A DNA stretch of 64,000 nt from Devosia sp. A8/3-2 (GTDB lineage Bacteria; Pseudomonadota; Alphaproteobacteria; Rhizobiales; Devosiaceae), in NCBI GenBank assembly GCA_025452255.1, contig CP104974.1, positions 2,396,156 to 2,460,155 of the forward strand, given 5' to 3'. This document shows, in pieces, positions 38,585-48,337 of the stretch. The notes below the pieces were generated by a model. That model did not search any database, had not been told where the DNA came from, and worked only from the letters and a program-made list of their open reading frames with translations. The position numbers and the translations under genes are program-made. Numbering within the stretch: the stretch's first letter is position 1; every line of letters begins with the position of its first letter.

Positions 38585-39579
38585 TCAACGTTGCACGGCT
38601 GGCAGCCGCGATTGTACGAAGGCGTGGAAATCCGGCGTGGTGCGGCCGAACAGGCGAATGGCCGGGCCACGCGCCCGCAGCCGCAGCGCATCCTTGAAGG
38701 CGATGGCCGATGAGGCGCTGTCCATGATCAGCGCCTTGGCGAGGCCGCTGGCCCGCGTCGGCGCCTCAGCCGCCCATTTCGGATTGGTCATGAAGCCGTC
38801 GCGCAACCCCTTGGGGGCAGTCTTCCGAGCCGAGCGCTGCAATTCCTGCACCGAACGCTTGAGATCAAGCTCGCGCCGCAGATAGGACGCCTTGAGTTCG
38901 GCATTGCGCGTGGTCTGCTCGGCATTTTCCGCCCATACGGCCAGCGGCGTCATGGCTACATAGATCGGCTCGACGATGGAGAACGAGCGCATATATTCCT
39001 GCAAAGTCGCCGTGCAGCCAAAGCCGATTTCGAGCTGGCATGCCGTATCGCGCGACCAGAACAGCCCGCCATTGGACACGCCAATGCCCATCAGCAGCGA
39101 CAGGCGGAATTCGTCGGGCTGGTAGAGCCCTTCGACGAACAGGTCATCAAGCACACCGCCGACGCTCAAATGGGCTGCGGTGGTGCCGCTCTTGTGTTCG
39201 ACATATTGGTTGCGCAGCACGACATTGACGCCGTCCTCGCGACAGATCCGCATGTTCTCAGCGAGAAAGTCGGGCAGGATGAGATTGTCGTCTTCCACCA
39301 CGCAGAAATAGTCGGCGTTATTGGGATTTTCCGCCGTGAAGCAGTGGTCGATATTCTTGGAGGCAAAGCGCTGCGGCTGCATTGTGGTGATAGCGGATGC
39401 GCGGATCGTTGAAGCTCTCGCACACCGCCTTACCTGCTCGGGCGGCATCGTCGTCATAGACATCGCAAACCCAATTGGCCCGAGTCTGGTCGATCATCGA
39501 TTGCAGCGCGTTGCAGAGCGACGGGGCGCTTGTAGGTGGGCGTGCGAATCTGGACCAGGCCGGAATTGGTTTCAGTCAT
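38585..39579 (-). CDS. GT2-family glycosyltransferase
   Basis: About 331 residues after two frame corrections (near 39510 and an extra C near 39395). The N-terminus reads VQIRTPTYKRPVAL, a GT-A start. DVYDDDAARAG and then CVVEDDNLILPDF supply the acidic donor-binding motifs. The C-terminal third is helical and basic. Its ATG overlaps the stop of the polymerase gene (ATGA), so it belongs to the exo operon. The sugar and acceptor are unknown; ExoO, ExoU or ExoW roles are possible by position. Confidence 0.72.
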
Positions 39580-40858
39580 GGTTGGACTCCGATTGGGCGA
39601 ATATGCACCTGCCGCGACGCGGGCAGGGGAGAGCGGCGATTGGCGCGCAATTCATGCAGCACGCCCCGGGCGCCATAGATGAAGGTCACGACCACCGGGA
39701 TCGAGCGCACGGAAAACTCGAAAAGACTTCGACTTCGATGAAGCTGCGCAGGATGACCAGCAATTGCAGGCCGACGAGGAACGCGTTTTGCGGATTGGGC
39801 CGCAGGATGGTGGCCAAAATGATCAGCAGGAAGCCGCCATAGATGAGGAAAGCCTGTAGCCCCACGCCGATCAGGCCGATTTCCACGGCGTTGGAAATAT
39901 AAGTGTTGTGGAAGTTGAACCCGGCGCCTGATGGGACCATGAACATGGCCCAGAGCTGTTCCGCCGGCGCAAAGCCCGCAACCCAGAAGGCGCGGAAGCC
40001 AATGCCTTGCAGTGGCCGCTCGGCAATGAAGGTGAAGGCGGTGGCCCAAAGGTCCGTGCGCCCGGTCAGTGTCGGATCCTTGCCCGAGCCCTCGAGAATT
40101 TCCGACAATAGCGTCTGGCCATTGGCCATGATGAACAGGCCCAAAGCCGCCCCGACGATGATGACGCCCAGCGTCATGAACAGCTTCTGGTTGCCGGTCA
40201 GGCGCCCGGTCAGCAGCAGCAGCACCATGACGGCGACGCAGGGCACGACCATCATGATGGCGCCGGCCGATTGCGCCAGGATCATCAAGGGTCCGGAAAT
40301 CAGCAGGCCGGCCAGCGCGCCCAGCCGCAGCAAAAGCCCGGCATGGCGGTCGGCGACCACGGCCAGCGAGGTCAAAGCAAACACCGCCATATGGGCGGCA
40401 AAGGCGTTTTTACTGCCGAAAATGCCCAGCCGAGGCGCGCCGATCGGTCGATGTCCGATGGTGATGCTGGCCAATACGCCAACCGCATAGACCACGAACA
40501 GGGCCCGCACGAGTGTGGTTGGCTTGACCCGTCCAGCCATGACCACGGCGATGGAGAGCGTGATCATCAACTGGACCGAGGCGCGCAGCGTGATTTCGGG
40601 ATATTGCGACCAGAGCGTGGAGAGCATGCAATAGGCCGGCAGCAGCAGCAGGAACCACCAACGGGCAACCGGGATGATGCTTTGCTGCGGATCGCTGAGC
40701 AGCAACAGCCCGCCAAAGCCGAGAAAGGCCATGGCTGCCACCGAACCCACCAAGGCGTTCAGCACCAGTCCGGACAGGGCCAGCACGGTGAAGGTGGCGG
40801 CCAGATCGATATCGACCAGTGGCCCGGCAATGCCGCGGCGGCGGAGCAGCCGGGTCAT
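39576..40858 (-). CDS. exoQ: O-antigen ligase-type polysaccharide polymerase (ExoQ-like)
   Basis: About 427 residues with ten or more transmembrane segments. The periplasmic loop holds GKDPTLTGRTDLW and AFTFIAERPLQGIGFRAFW, then the conserved FHNTYISNAVEIGLIG (Wzy_C/ExoQ type histidine). It would polymerise repeat units. The frame changes near 39720, after which VRSIPVVVTFIYGARG runs to the TGA at 39576. Both ends overlap the neighbouring glycosyltransferase genes by four bases (ATGA), so translation is coupled through the block. The ExoQ name is inferred from context. Confidence 0.78.
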
Positions 40859-42060
40859 GTCGCCACCGCCGGTGCATTGGTCGCGAGTTGGTTACGGATG
40901 GGCGTGGGCGCCGCGGCGGCCGGAATGAAGCCGGCGGCATACCGGGCGGCAGTGTCCTTGGCGATGATCTGGTGAGCGTTCACGCCATGCGTCGCGAAAG
41001 CCAACCAAGCCGGATCGCGCCGGAAACGGGTCCAATCCACGTCCCGGCTCGGCACATAGGCGGGCAGGGAAGCGTGTTTATCCGGGTTCAGCAGCCCGCT
41101 GAGGACCGCAGCCTGCGGCTTGGCAGCGCGGCGCTGCCGGCCTTCGGTGAACGACGTCCACAGCCGCTGCAACAGGGCAGGGCGCCGCACGAGAAGATTG
41201 AGAGCCGTCCCCAGCGAACGGGCCTTGATCGCCTCCACCAGCCGCCCGAAATCCAGCGCGCCTTGCAAGGCATCGCGGCGGTGCGCAAAGGCTTGGGTCA
41301 AACCGGCATCCGGCTTGATCCCGGCCAGCAATTGCGCCTGGTTGGCCAGCATAGCGTCGACATCATTGGCCGACAGGCGGTGAGAAATCGAGCCGCTATG
41401 GCGGCGATAGAGATACCACGGTTCGGGCACGATCCACATGCTGGCGCCGGCCAGCAGCGCCCGCAGCAGCAGGTCGTAATCCTCACCGATCCGCAGGGTT
41501 TCGTCATAGCGCAGCAACCCCAGCGCCTCGGCGCGGATCAACGGCTTGAGATAGCCGAGGGCCGGCAGCTTGCCGTCCATGCCTGCCGTAACCCGGGTTT
41601 CGGCGCTGACGGGGAATGGTGTGTCGTGATTGGCCAGTAGCAGGGTTGGCGGGCTGCCGTCCTCGTGGAAATGCAGCAGGTCATCGGCAACGATATCGGC
41701 CTTGAACTGCGCCGCCGCCGCCAGCAGGCGCTCGAGCCGCTCGGGATGCACGATATCGTCGGAATCAACGATGGCGATCCATTGCCCGCGTGCCTGTGCC
41801 AGCGCCAGATTACGCGTGCGGGCCGGGCCGCCATTTTGCGGCGAGGCGACCAGCCGCACCCGCTCGTCGCGCGCCATGATGGACGTCACCACCGAAACGC
41901 TATCGTCGGGCGACGCGTCGTCAGCGACGATGATTTCGAGATTGCCCATGGTCTGGGCCAGCACGGAATCCAGCGCACGCGCCAATGTTGCACCGCCGCG
42001 GTAATTCGCCATGATGACGGAAACCGTCGGAATCCCCTGCTGTGCGCGCGTGGGCTGCAT
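40855..42060 (-). CDS. GT2-family glycosyltransferase (ExoU/ExoW/ExoO type)
   Basis: 401 residues with an intact frame. GT-A domain: PTVSVIMANYRGGATLARALDS, EIIVADDASPDDS, GPARTRNLALAQARGQWIAIVDSDDIVHP (DSDD binds the donor metal) and then GEDYDLLLRALLAG, a likely catalytic base region. The C-terminal 150 residues are helical with Arg and Ala. It adds one sugar to the lipid-linked repeat unit. Four-base overlap with the polymerase start shows coupling. Which exo glucosyltransferase it matches cannot be told by reading. Confidence 0.82.
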   Translation of the reverse strand: MQPTRAQQGIPTVSVIMANYRGGATLARALDSVLAQTMGNLEIIVADDASPDDSVSVVTSIMARDERVRLVASPQNGGPARTRNLALAQARGQWIAIVDSDDIVHPERLERLLAAAAQFKADIVADDLLHFHEDGSPPTLLLANHDTPFPVSAETRVTAGMDGKLPALGYLKPLIRAEALGLLRYDETLRIGEDYDLLLRALLAGASMWIVPEPWYLYRRHSGSISHRLSANDVDAMLANQAQLLAGIKPDAGLTQAFAHRRDALQGALDFGRLVEAIKARSLGTALNLLVRRPALLQRLWTSFTEGRQRRAAKPQAAVLSGLLNPDKHASLPAYVPSRDVDWTRFRRDPAWLAFATHGVNAHQIIAKDTAARYAAGFIPAAAAPTPIRNQLATNAPAVAT

Positions 42061-42114
42061 GGCGAGCTCCGGTTCGAAAAATTGCCATGCGCCAAGGGGC
42101 GCCGGCTTGTGCCG

Positions 42115-42474
42115 TCAGGCCTGTGGCGCCGTAGCGTCGAGAGTGGCCAGCACGGTTTTGAGCTGTTCCATATGCTCGCTGATCTGGCCGATCCTGAGGC
42201 GGGCCGCAGCGGCATTGCGCTCGGCGTCCTCGATGGCACCTTCGTCTTCCTCGGAGCGAGTGCCGAACTCACCCGAATTGTCGATCAGATTGGTGGCTCG
42301 GGCATAATAGACGTCGAGGCGTGTCTGCAGGCCTTCGCGCTCCCGCTGGGCGCCCTCGATTGCCGCCAGCAGCGAGCGGCGGACCGTCATGAAACGGTCC
42401 TTGTCGGTGCTGGCGTCGCGCGCAGGATCACGGGTGCGGAAGAGGCGTGTGCCGACGGAAAGGATCGAAGCCAT
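42115..42474 (-). CDS. Hypothetical coiled-coil protein within exo block
   Basis: 119 residues. After a basic start (SVGTRLFRTRDPARD), heptad-like helices cover much of the protein (LLAAIEGAQREREGLQTRLD and AERNAAAARLRIGQISEHM), separated by an acidic SEEDEGAIED. No signal peptide or membrane segment is seen. It lies 17 bases after exoY and 55 bases before the glycosyltransferase, in the same direction. I recognise no family; a scaffold or regulator for the biosynthetic complex is only a guess. The frame is intact. Confidence 0.55.
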   Translation of the reverse strand: MASILSVGTRLFRTRDPARDASTDKDRFMTVRRSLLAAIEGAQREREGLQTRLDVYYARATNLIDNSGEFGTRSEEDEGAIEDAERNAAAARLRIGQISEHMEQLKTVLATLDATAPQA

Positions 42475-42491
42475 TCATCGCCTCCTGTGGT

Positions 42492-43162
42492 CTAGCGGCT
42501 ACCCGTGCGCATCAGCACGACCTTGACGGTGCGCAGCATGATAACAATGTCACCGATGAAGGACCAGTTACGAGCATATTCGGCGTCGAGCCGCACGCGC
42601 TGCTCATAGTCCACATCGCTGCGGCCGCTGACCTGCCACAGGCCGGTCAGGCCCGGACGCATGCTGGCATAAGCCGTGATGTCATTGGCATAACGAACGA
42701 TTTCGTCCTGCACGATGGGGCGGGGCCCAACCGAGCTCATGTCGCCGCGGATGATGTTGATCAGCTGGGGCAATTCGTCGAGGCTGGTGTCGCGCAGGAA
42801 CTTGCCCAGCGCGGTGATGCGCGGATCATTGCGCAGCTTCTGGGTCGCTTCCCACTCTTCGCGGGCCAGCGGGAACATTTCGAGGTGCCGTTCCAGCGCC
42901 TCTTTGGAGTTGACGATCATGGAACGGAACTTGAGGCAGCGGAACTTCTTGCCGCGATGTCCGACCCGTTCATGGGCGAAAAATACCGGTCCCCGATCGA
43001 TCGAGAACATGGTGACCATGATGAAGAAGATCGCCGGAAGCGCGCAAAGAGCATGATGGATGCAATCGTGACATCGAATGCTCGTTTCAGCGCGCCGCCC
43101 TTGGGCGACTTGGTTTGGGTCTCGATGCCCGAAAGTTCGAGGCCTGCGTTGACTATCGACAT
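42492..43162 (-). CDS. exoY: Undecaprenyl-phosphate sugar phosphotransferase (ExoY-like)
   Basis: Initiating enzyme of exopolysaccharide synthesis, transferring a sugar-1-phosphate to undecaprenyl phosphate. N-terminal KRAFDVTIASIMLFA enters the single hydrophobic segment; the frame then changes near 43045 (LCALPAIFFIMVTM). The catalytic domain has GPVFFAHERVGHRGKKFRCLKFRSM, GKFLRDTSLDELPQL, IIRGDMSSVGPRP and RPGLTGLWQVSGRS, all canonical. Corrected length is about 223 residues, matching ExoY (monotopic, no long N-terminal region). Start ATG 43160-43162. It is first in the minus-strand block running to the flippase. Confidence 0.9.
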
Positions 43163-43510
43163 TTTTGTTCACCCGCCATGTTGAACGTAGTTCGAGTTGC
43201 TACTGTGCTTTTCGTGTCCAGCTGTAATGGTTTGCGATGATGCCCCAGTGCCGCAGGGCGGGGCCGTGATTACCGCAGTCCCGCCCGGATGTCTCCGCTG
43301 CGAGGGTTCGTAGCAAACGCTTGATGTTTGCCGACTTCTGTCGGTTTGGTCCTGCAAGGCGCAGTTCGCTCAAAAGCAAATCCAGCGCATGTTTGCAGGA
43401 TCAAAATGATCACGATTATGTGGGGCAGGCAACAGCATACGCGCATGGCTGACATGCGAGCGCGTGACCACGAGATGATCACAATTGGCAGGGTGCAAGC
43501 GGGCGGAGGG
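43163..43510. other. Gene-free region upstream of exoY
   Basis: About 350 bases between the small membrane protein gene and exoY, both read leftwards. This should contain the exoY promoter. No convincing operator or hairpin was found. Confidence 0.4.
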
Positions 43511-43696
43511 TTATCGCACGAAGACGAAGATGATGCCGTTCCACAGCAGGTAGACACCGACCCGGGCGAGGGCGATCACGGCCAGCGCGGTCATGCCAGT
43601 GGGCCATCGGCTCCAGATCTGGCTCCGAAGATTGGCGACGGGTGCCCCGACGCCGTTTTCCGCGGCGCCTTTCTTGTCGTGTCCGTCTCGGCTCAT
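43511..43696 (-). CDS. Small single-pass membrane protein in exo cluster
   Basis: 61 residues. A hydrophilic N-terminus (SRDGHDKKGAAENG) is followed by one hydrophobic helix near the C-terminus (GMTALAVIALARVGVYLLWNGIIFVFV). The start ATG 43694-43696 has GGAG about eight bases upstream. It sits between exoP and exoY, a place where other rhizobia encode a small regulator (ExoX) next to exoY, but it is shorter and I see no convincing similarity. The frame is intact. Confidence 0.5.
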   Translation of the reverse strand: MSRDGHDKKGAAENGVGAPVANLRSQIWSRWPTGMTALAVIALARVGVYLLWNGIIFVFVR

Positions 43697-43909
43697 TGTT
43701 CTGGCTCCTGCCCCAAACGTTGCGATACTGGCAACTCCGTGCCGTCTATCGCAAACCTCGGAAAACTACCCTAACGTCTATAGTGAAATTTTCAGCAATG
43801 GATGAGTTCAAGCAATTGGTAAACGCACGACTGCGTTTCCAGTGCCACGACTTGCCTGAAATGCCGAAAACCTCACCGCCTTATTGCTGTGGCGGCTTCA
43901 CACAATAGA

Positions 43910-43925
43910 AACGCTATATAGCGTT
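43910..43925. promoter_or_regulatory. Perfect 16-base palindrome, possible operator
   Basis: AACGCTATATAGCGTT is its own reverse complement. It is AT-centred and lies in the exoP/exoY intergenic region, about 215 bases upstream of the small membrane protein start. A dimeric transcription factor site is plausible; no factor can be named. Confidence 0.35.
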
Positions 43926-44076
43926 CACCGCCCGGCTACAAGCGGCGGCAAATCAACTTTAGGACTAGCACTAATGGCGTGGGGCGCTGGTCGCACGATG
44001 CTGTGATCGCCCACCGCTCTACGAGGGGAGGGGTTGGGAAGAGTGCATGAGCCGATATGTGGGCTGTAGTCCCCGG

Positions 44077-44098
44077 CCCTCCCCGCAAAGGGGGAGGG
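44077..44098. repeat. GC-rich hairpin downstream of exoP
   Basis: CCCTCCCC and GGGGAGGG form an eight-base stem with a six-base loop, 16 bases past the exoP stop. On the exoP strand no T-run follows, so it is not a standard terminator. It resembles dispersed hairpins found between genes in many alphaproteobacteria. Confidence 0.4.
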
Positions 44099-44113
44099 TG
44101 CAGTCGAGGCTCT

Positions 44114-46413
44114 CTAGACCTTCTCGGTCGCATCTACCTGATAATAGCGACTATATGAGCCCATATAGCGCTCGGCGCCGCCCGGATCGCTGTATTGGGC
44201 GAGTTTGCGGAAATCGACCTTGTTGAGCACGACGCCGACAATGTCTTCCGCCAGTTCGGGCTCGTGCTCGATCAGCGAGCGGACCAGCCGGCGCGGGGTG
44301 CGACCCCATTCGGTGACGAGGATAAAGCCATCGGTCCGGGGTAGCACGGCGCGGGCATCCATGACCGGGCCGAGCAGGGGCAGGTCGATGACGACATAGT
44401 CATAGCTCTGCCGTGCCTCTTCGAGCAGGGTCCGCATGCCGTCGGACGAGAGGAAATCGCTGGCCTGATTGGAGGCAGAGAGCGCAGGCAGGATGTGCAT
44501 GCCGGTGCGCGGGTCAGCCAGCACGATATCGCGCCACGATACGGTTCCGCCGATGTCCATCAACCCGCTGCTGGCGCCGGGTGCTACCGAGGCGCGTCGA
44601 GGCGGCTCTGGCGCAAATCGGCGTCGATCAGCAGCACGCGCTCGCCATCGGCGGCCAGCATTTCGGCCAGTGCGACCGAATAGGTGGTCTTGCCTTCGCC
44701 CGGCAACACCGAAACCACGCCGATAACCGCGCTGCGATCCGGCTTGCCACGGGCGCGCATGACCAATTTGGCCGATTTCAGCGTTTCGACGAACGCGGTG
44801 GTCGGCCGGTTGGCGCGGCGTTCTTGCACCTGCTTCTTGATCATGCCGTGCAAGGCGAGGGCGGCCTTGGTCTGGTCGCTACGATTGGCGCCACGGGCAT
44901 CGGGGCCCAGCCGTGGCAGATAGCCCAGGAAGCGCAGTCCCAACTCGTTCCCGACCTGATCGCCAATGCGGAAGGTGCGCTCGCGCAATTCGTTGAACGT
45001 GCCGAACATCAGCCCCGGGAACAGCCCGAAAATGATGCCGCCGGCCGCCACGAACATGGTGCGCGGACCCGAGGCGTTTTCGGGCGCCTGCGCCACGGTG
45101 ATGATGCGGGCCGAGGGGATGGGGAAGGATTGGCGCTGCACCGCTTCTTCGTAGCGCGACAGGAAGGAATTGTAGATCACCCCGAGCGTGGTCGAGCGCT
45201 GCTGCAATTCGGTGAGCTTGACCTGCGCCTGATTGGTCTGCGAGGCAAGCTGGCCTTCGGTCTCGATGGCATCACGCAGGCTCGATTCCTGCCGCTGGGC
45301 GATGGTCAGCTGGCTCTGATACTGCTCGTTCAGCCCCTGCAGCTGAGCAAAAATCTGTGCTTGCAAAGCCTGATTTTCTGCCTTGAGTGCGGCCACCTGC
45401 GGGTGATCCTCGCCATAGGTGGCGGTCACTTCGTTGATGCGGCTCTGGATCGAGGCATAGCGGATGCGCAGATCGGAAATGGTCTTGTCGTCAACGCCCG
45501 AGCCGCTGAGGAGCGCGATACTGGCGCCGGCGGCCGATGGTCCGGCCTCGATCGTGGCTTGCAACTGCACGGCGAGAGCGTTGACGCGAGCACTTTCGGC
45601 CCGGGCCGTCACCAATTGGGCGGTCAGTGCCTGCAGCCGCTGGTTGCTGAGGTTTTCGTCCTCGCTGGTCGACAGGCCGCTTTGCTGGCGATATTCCTCA
45701 ACGGCAAGCGTGGCTTGGCGCTGGTTGTCGCCCAGTTCGGTCAGCCGCTGCTGCAGCCAATCAGCGGCCTGCTTGGTGGCGTCGATATCGGCATTGAGCT
45801 GGTCCTGCACGAAGACGTTGGCATAGGCGGCGGCGATGCGCTGGGCCAGTTCGGGGCTCGATGCCTCGTAGCCCACGCGGATCACCGCGCTGCGCCCGAC
45901 TCGTTCGACAAACATACTGGCGCGCAGGGCGCCGGCGGCTTCCTCCACCGAGGCCTGCATATCGTCCGGCGGAGCTTCGGGTGCTCCCGAGATTGGGCTC
46001 AACAGCCCCGATACCAAGCCCCGAATCTGTCGGGTGAAGGAGGGAGGCGGGTTGAGAAATTCGCGGTCCGTCATAAGGTTTTCGGCTTCGGCGACGCCGC
46101 TGGCAATGCGGCTCGAGCGCAGCACCTCGATCTGGTTCAGCACCTCCGATTCGAGGTCTACGGCGCTGGTGGCAGGCGCAATGTCGCTGACCGATTCCTT
46201 TAAATTCTTGTCGAGCAGAATCTGGCTGGTCGCCACATAGGTTTTCGGCGCCAGCATCAGGTAGATCACGGCCAGCATCAGACCCAGCCCCGGGCAGAGC
46301 AGCAGCACGCGCAGCTGGCGGCGCAGGATGGAGAAAAGACGGTCTACATCAAGCATCCCACGATTGGAGCTGTGAGGGTCGGACATGGCCGGCAACTGGC
46401 TCCGTTCAAGCAT
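44114..46413 (-). CDS. exoP: Exopolysaccharide chain-length regulator/tyrosine autokinase (ExoP-like)
   Basis: About 766 residues. The N-terminal Wzz domain starts with a transmembrane helix (VLLLCPGLGLMLAVIYLMLA). A long periplasmic coiled coil (LQALTAQLVTARAESARVNA and similar) leads to the second membrane helix (FVAAGGIIFGLFPGLMFG). The cytoplasmic BY-kinase has Walker A LPGEGKTT, Walker A' LLIDADLRQ and Walker B VVIDLPLL. The tail is tyrosine-rich (QYSDPGGAERYMGSYSRYYQ), the autophosphorylation cluster. A frame change near 44590 joins the halves. The start ATG overlaps the upstream exoM stop by eight bases; ATG 46386 is an alternative. Confidence 0.9.
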
Positions 46414-47326
46414 GTGACTGGCTTCCTTCCGTTGGCTGGCCGTAGAGATTGGCCTGTTTGGTGCCAAAAATGCCGCCGATGACGCCGACATGCAGGGCGC
46501 CGCGCAGCAGGTTTTTCCTCCAACGCGATGGCGAGAATAGGGTGAGAACCGTCATGACCCCGCAAAACGTGGCTTTGCCGCCCGCAATCGTGGCCGCTTT
46601 TATATTGGCGACAACGCCTTGGCTCAAATAGGTGCCATGGGTTTGCCCAGCGCGGAAACGGCGTTGCACCAGCCAGCCCATGGCGGCGCGGTTGGGCGGC
46701 ACTATCTCGGTGACCAAGGCATCAGGCGCAAAGGCGATGCGGCCGCCCATGCCAGACAGGGCATAGAAAAACTGCGTGTCTTCGCCGCCAGAGCGGCCGA
46801 GCGCCAAGTCGAAGCGCAGCGATTTATAAGGCGCGATCCAGCGGATCAGGGCGTTGCAGGTATAACCGGTGCGGATTTGTCCATCGACATAAACGGGCAT
46901 TGTGGAGTGGAAATCCCCTTCCACCATCCATTGCGGTGCGTCTGCGCCATAAATGGCCTCGACCGGGCCGAGCACCACGTCGGCCTTTTCCGCCTCGGCT
47001 GTTGCCAACAGCGCCGTCAGCCAGTGTTCGGTGACCAGCTCGTCATCATCGACAAAGGCGATGAAATCGGCTTCCGCCGCGTCGAGACACGCATTGCGGG
47101 CGATCGAGATATTGGAGGCGGGGCTATGCACATAGTGGATCGGAAACAGGAAATCCGCCGCCAGCGCTGCCACCATCGCGCCGGCCGAAGGCGTCGTGTC
47201 ATTGTCGGAGACGATCACGCGGATGCGGGCGCCATTTGTCGCAATTTTAGCGACCGAGGCTAGTGTCTCGGCCAGATAGGGGCGGCGATAGGTGCAGATG
47301 CAGATGTCGACGCTAGGTGAGGTCAT
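46406..47326 (-). CDS. exoM: GT2-family glucosyltransferase (ExoM-like)
   Basis: 306 residues with an intact frame. SVDICICTYRRPYLAETLAS is the ExoM-type opening, followed by VSDNDTTPS, SIARNACLDAAEADFIAFVDDDE (metal-binding DDD) and FRAGQTHGTYL near the membrane-associated end. In succinoglycan assembly ExoM adds the fourth sugar (a glucose). Here the order L-A-M-P matches the order in Sinorhizobium apart from the missing exoO and exoN. The start overlaps the exoA stop by four bases. Confidence 0.83.
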   Translation of the reverse strand: MTSPSVDICICTYRRPYLAETLASVAKIATNGARIRVIVSDNDTTPSAGAMVAALAADFLFPIHYVHSPASNISIARNACLDAAEADFIAFVDDDELVTEHWLTALLATAEAEKADVVLGPVEAIYGADAPQWMVEGDFHSTMPVYVDGQIRTGYTCNALIRWIAPYKSLRFDLALGRSGGEDTQFFYALSGMGGRIAFAPDALVTEIVPPNRAAMGWLVQRRFRAGQTHGTYLSQGVVANIKAATIAGGKATFCGVMTVLTLFSPSRWRKNLLRGALHVGVIGGIFGTKQANLYGQPTEGSQSHA

Positions 47327-48337
47327 GCGCGCTTGGCTCCGAAACCTGAAGTGGCGGCCTGCGCCAGATGCAGCCAGAAGCCCGAGGACCGGGCCAGGTG
47401 CATGATCATGGCGGCAAGGCCCACCAGCGGCGCGCCGCTCATGGGCAGGCCGTATTCGTCAAAATGCTTGCGCGTGGCGACAAAGCCCATGGCGATGCAC
47501 AGCGCGCACCGGGCCAGCAGCGGGATCAGAGCCACCCAATGCACGAAGCTCAGCGCCGCCAGCACCACAGCCGGCAGAATGGCCAGCGGCAGCATCTGGC
47601 GGATACGGGGAATGACGCGATGCTTGAGCACATTGCGCGCCCGCCCGCGGCCATAGCCGAAATATTGCTTGAACAGGCCCGAGGGGGTCGAGCGCGGATA
47701 ATAGGTCATTTCGGTCGCGTCGGTCAGCCAGATGCGATAGCCGGCCAACCGCAGGCGGTGGTCGAGCTCGGCATCCTCATTGTGCCGGAAGGTCTCGTCA
47801 TACCCCCACCGCCCGATAGGCCGGTATGCTCATCAGGGCATGGTGGCCATGGTCGACAAAGGCGCCGCCCTTGCCGGTGCGATGGGCCGAGCCGCCGGTG
47901 CCGACCAGCGAATTCTGTGCCGTCGCCACGGCGCGCTGAAAGGTGTTTTGGCCCACCGTGGTCATCGGCACAACGACGCAATCGGCCCCGATGGTCTGCG
48001 CCTCCTGCACCAAGGCGCGGCAATAATCGGCCGGATAATCGCCATGCGCGTCGATGCGGATCACGTAGTCAAGGCCATCGCCGAACTGGGCCACCGCTCG
48101 GTTCATCGCCGCGCTCTGGATGCGCTTGGGATTGTGCGCCAGCTGCACCGGCTCGCCCCTTGCGATGAAGCTCTCGACAATGGCCTGCGTGCCGTCGGTG
48201 CTGCCGCCGTCGATCACCACCACGGGCCAATCCATCGGCTTGGCTTCCGCCAGCAATTGTTCGAGCAGGTGGGCGATATGCTTGGCCTCATTGAGCGTGG
48301 GCACGGCGATCAGGCATTTGCCATTTGGCGAGCTCAT
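47323..48337 (-). CDS. exoA: GT2-family glucosyltransferase (ExoA-like)
   Basis: About 338 residues. LIAVPTLNEAKHIAHLLEQLL and VVVIDGGSTDGTQ mark the GT-A donor site; IRIDAHGDYP is the ExoA-type variant of the DxD region. After a frame change near 47808, the sequence GYDETFRHNEDAELDHRLRLAGYRIW supplies the catalytic base (ED) and the C-terminus carries two or three membrane helices, as in ExoA. It adds the second sugar, a beta-1,3 glucose, in succinoglycan. Overlaps of four bases with both neighbours show coupled translation. Confidence 0.83.

Larger units (their letters stand above)
43697..44113. other. Gene-free stretch between exoP and small membrane protein
   Basis: About 415 bases. It holds a perfect 16-base palindrome at 43910-43925 and a hairpin at 44077-44098, each listed separately. 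No reading frame has a ribosome site with a recognisable product. Confidence 0.45.

Noticed and set aside
44077..44098. Intrinsic terminator for exoP
   Set aside because: The hairpin is strong but no T-run follows on the exoP strand, so it is listed only as a hairpin repeat.
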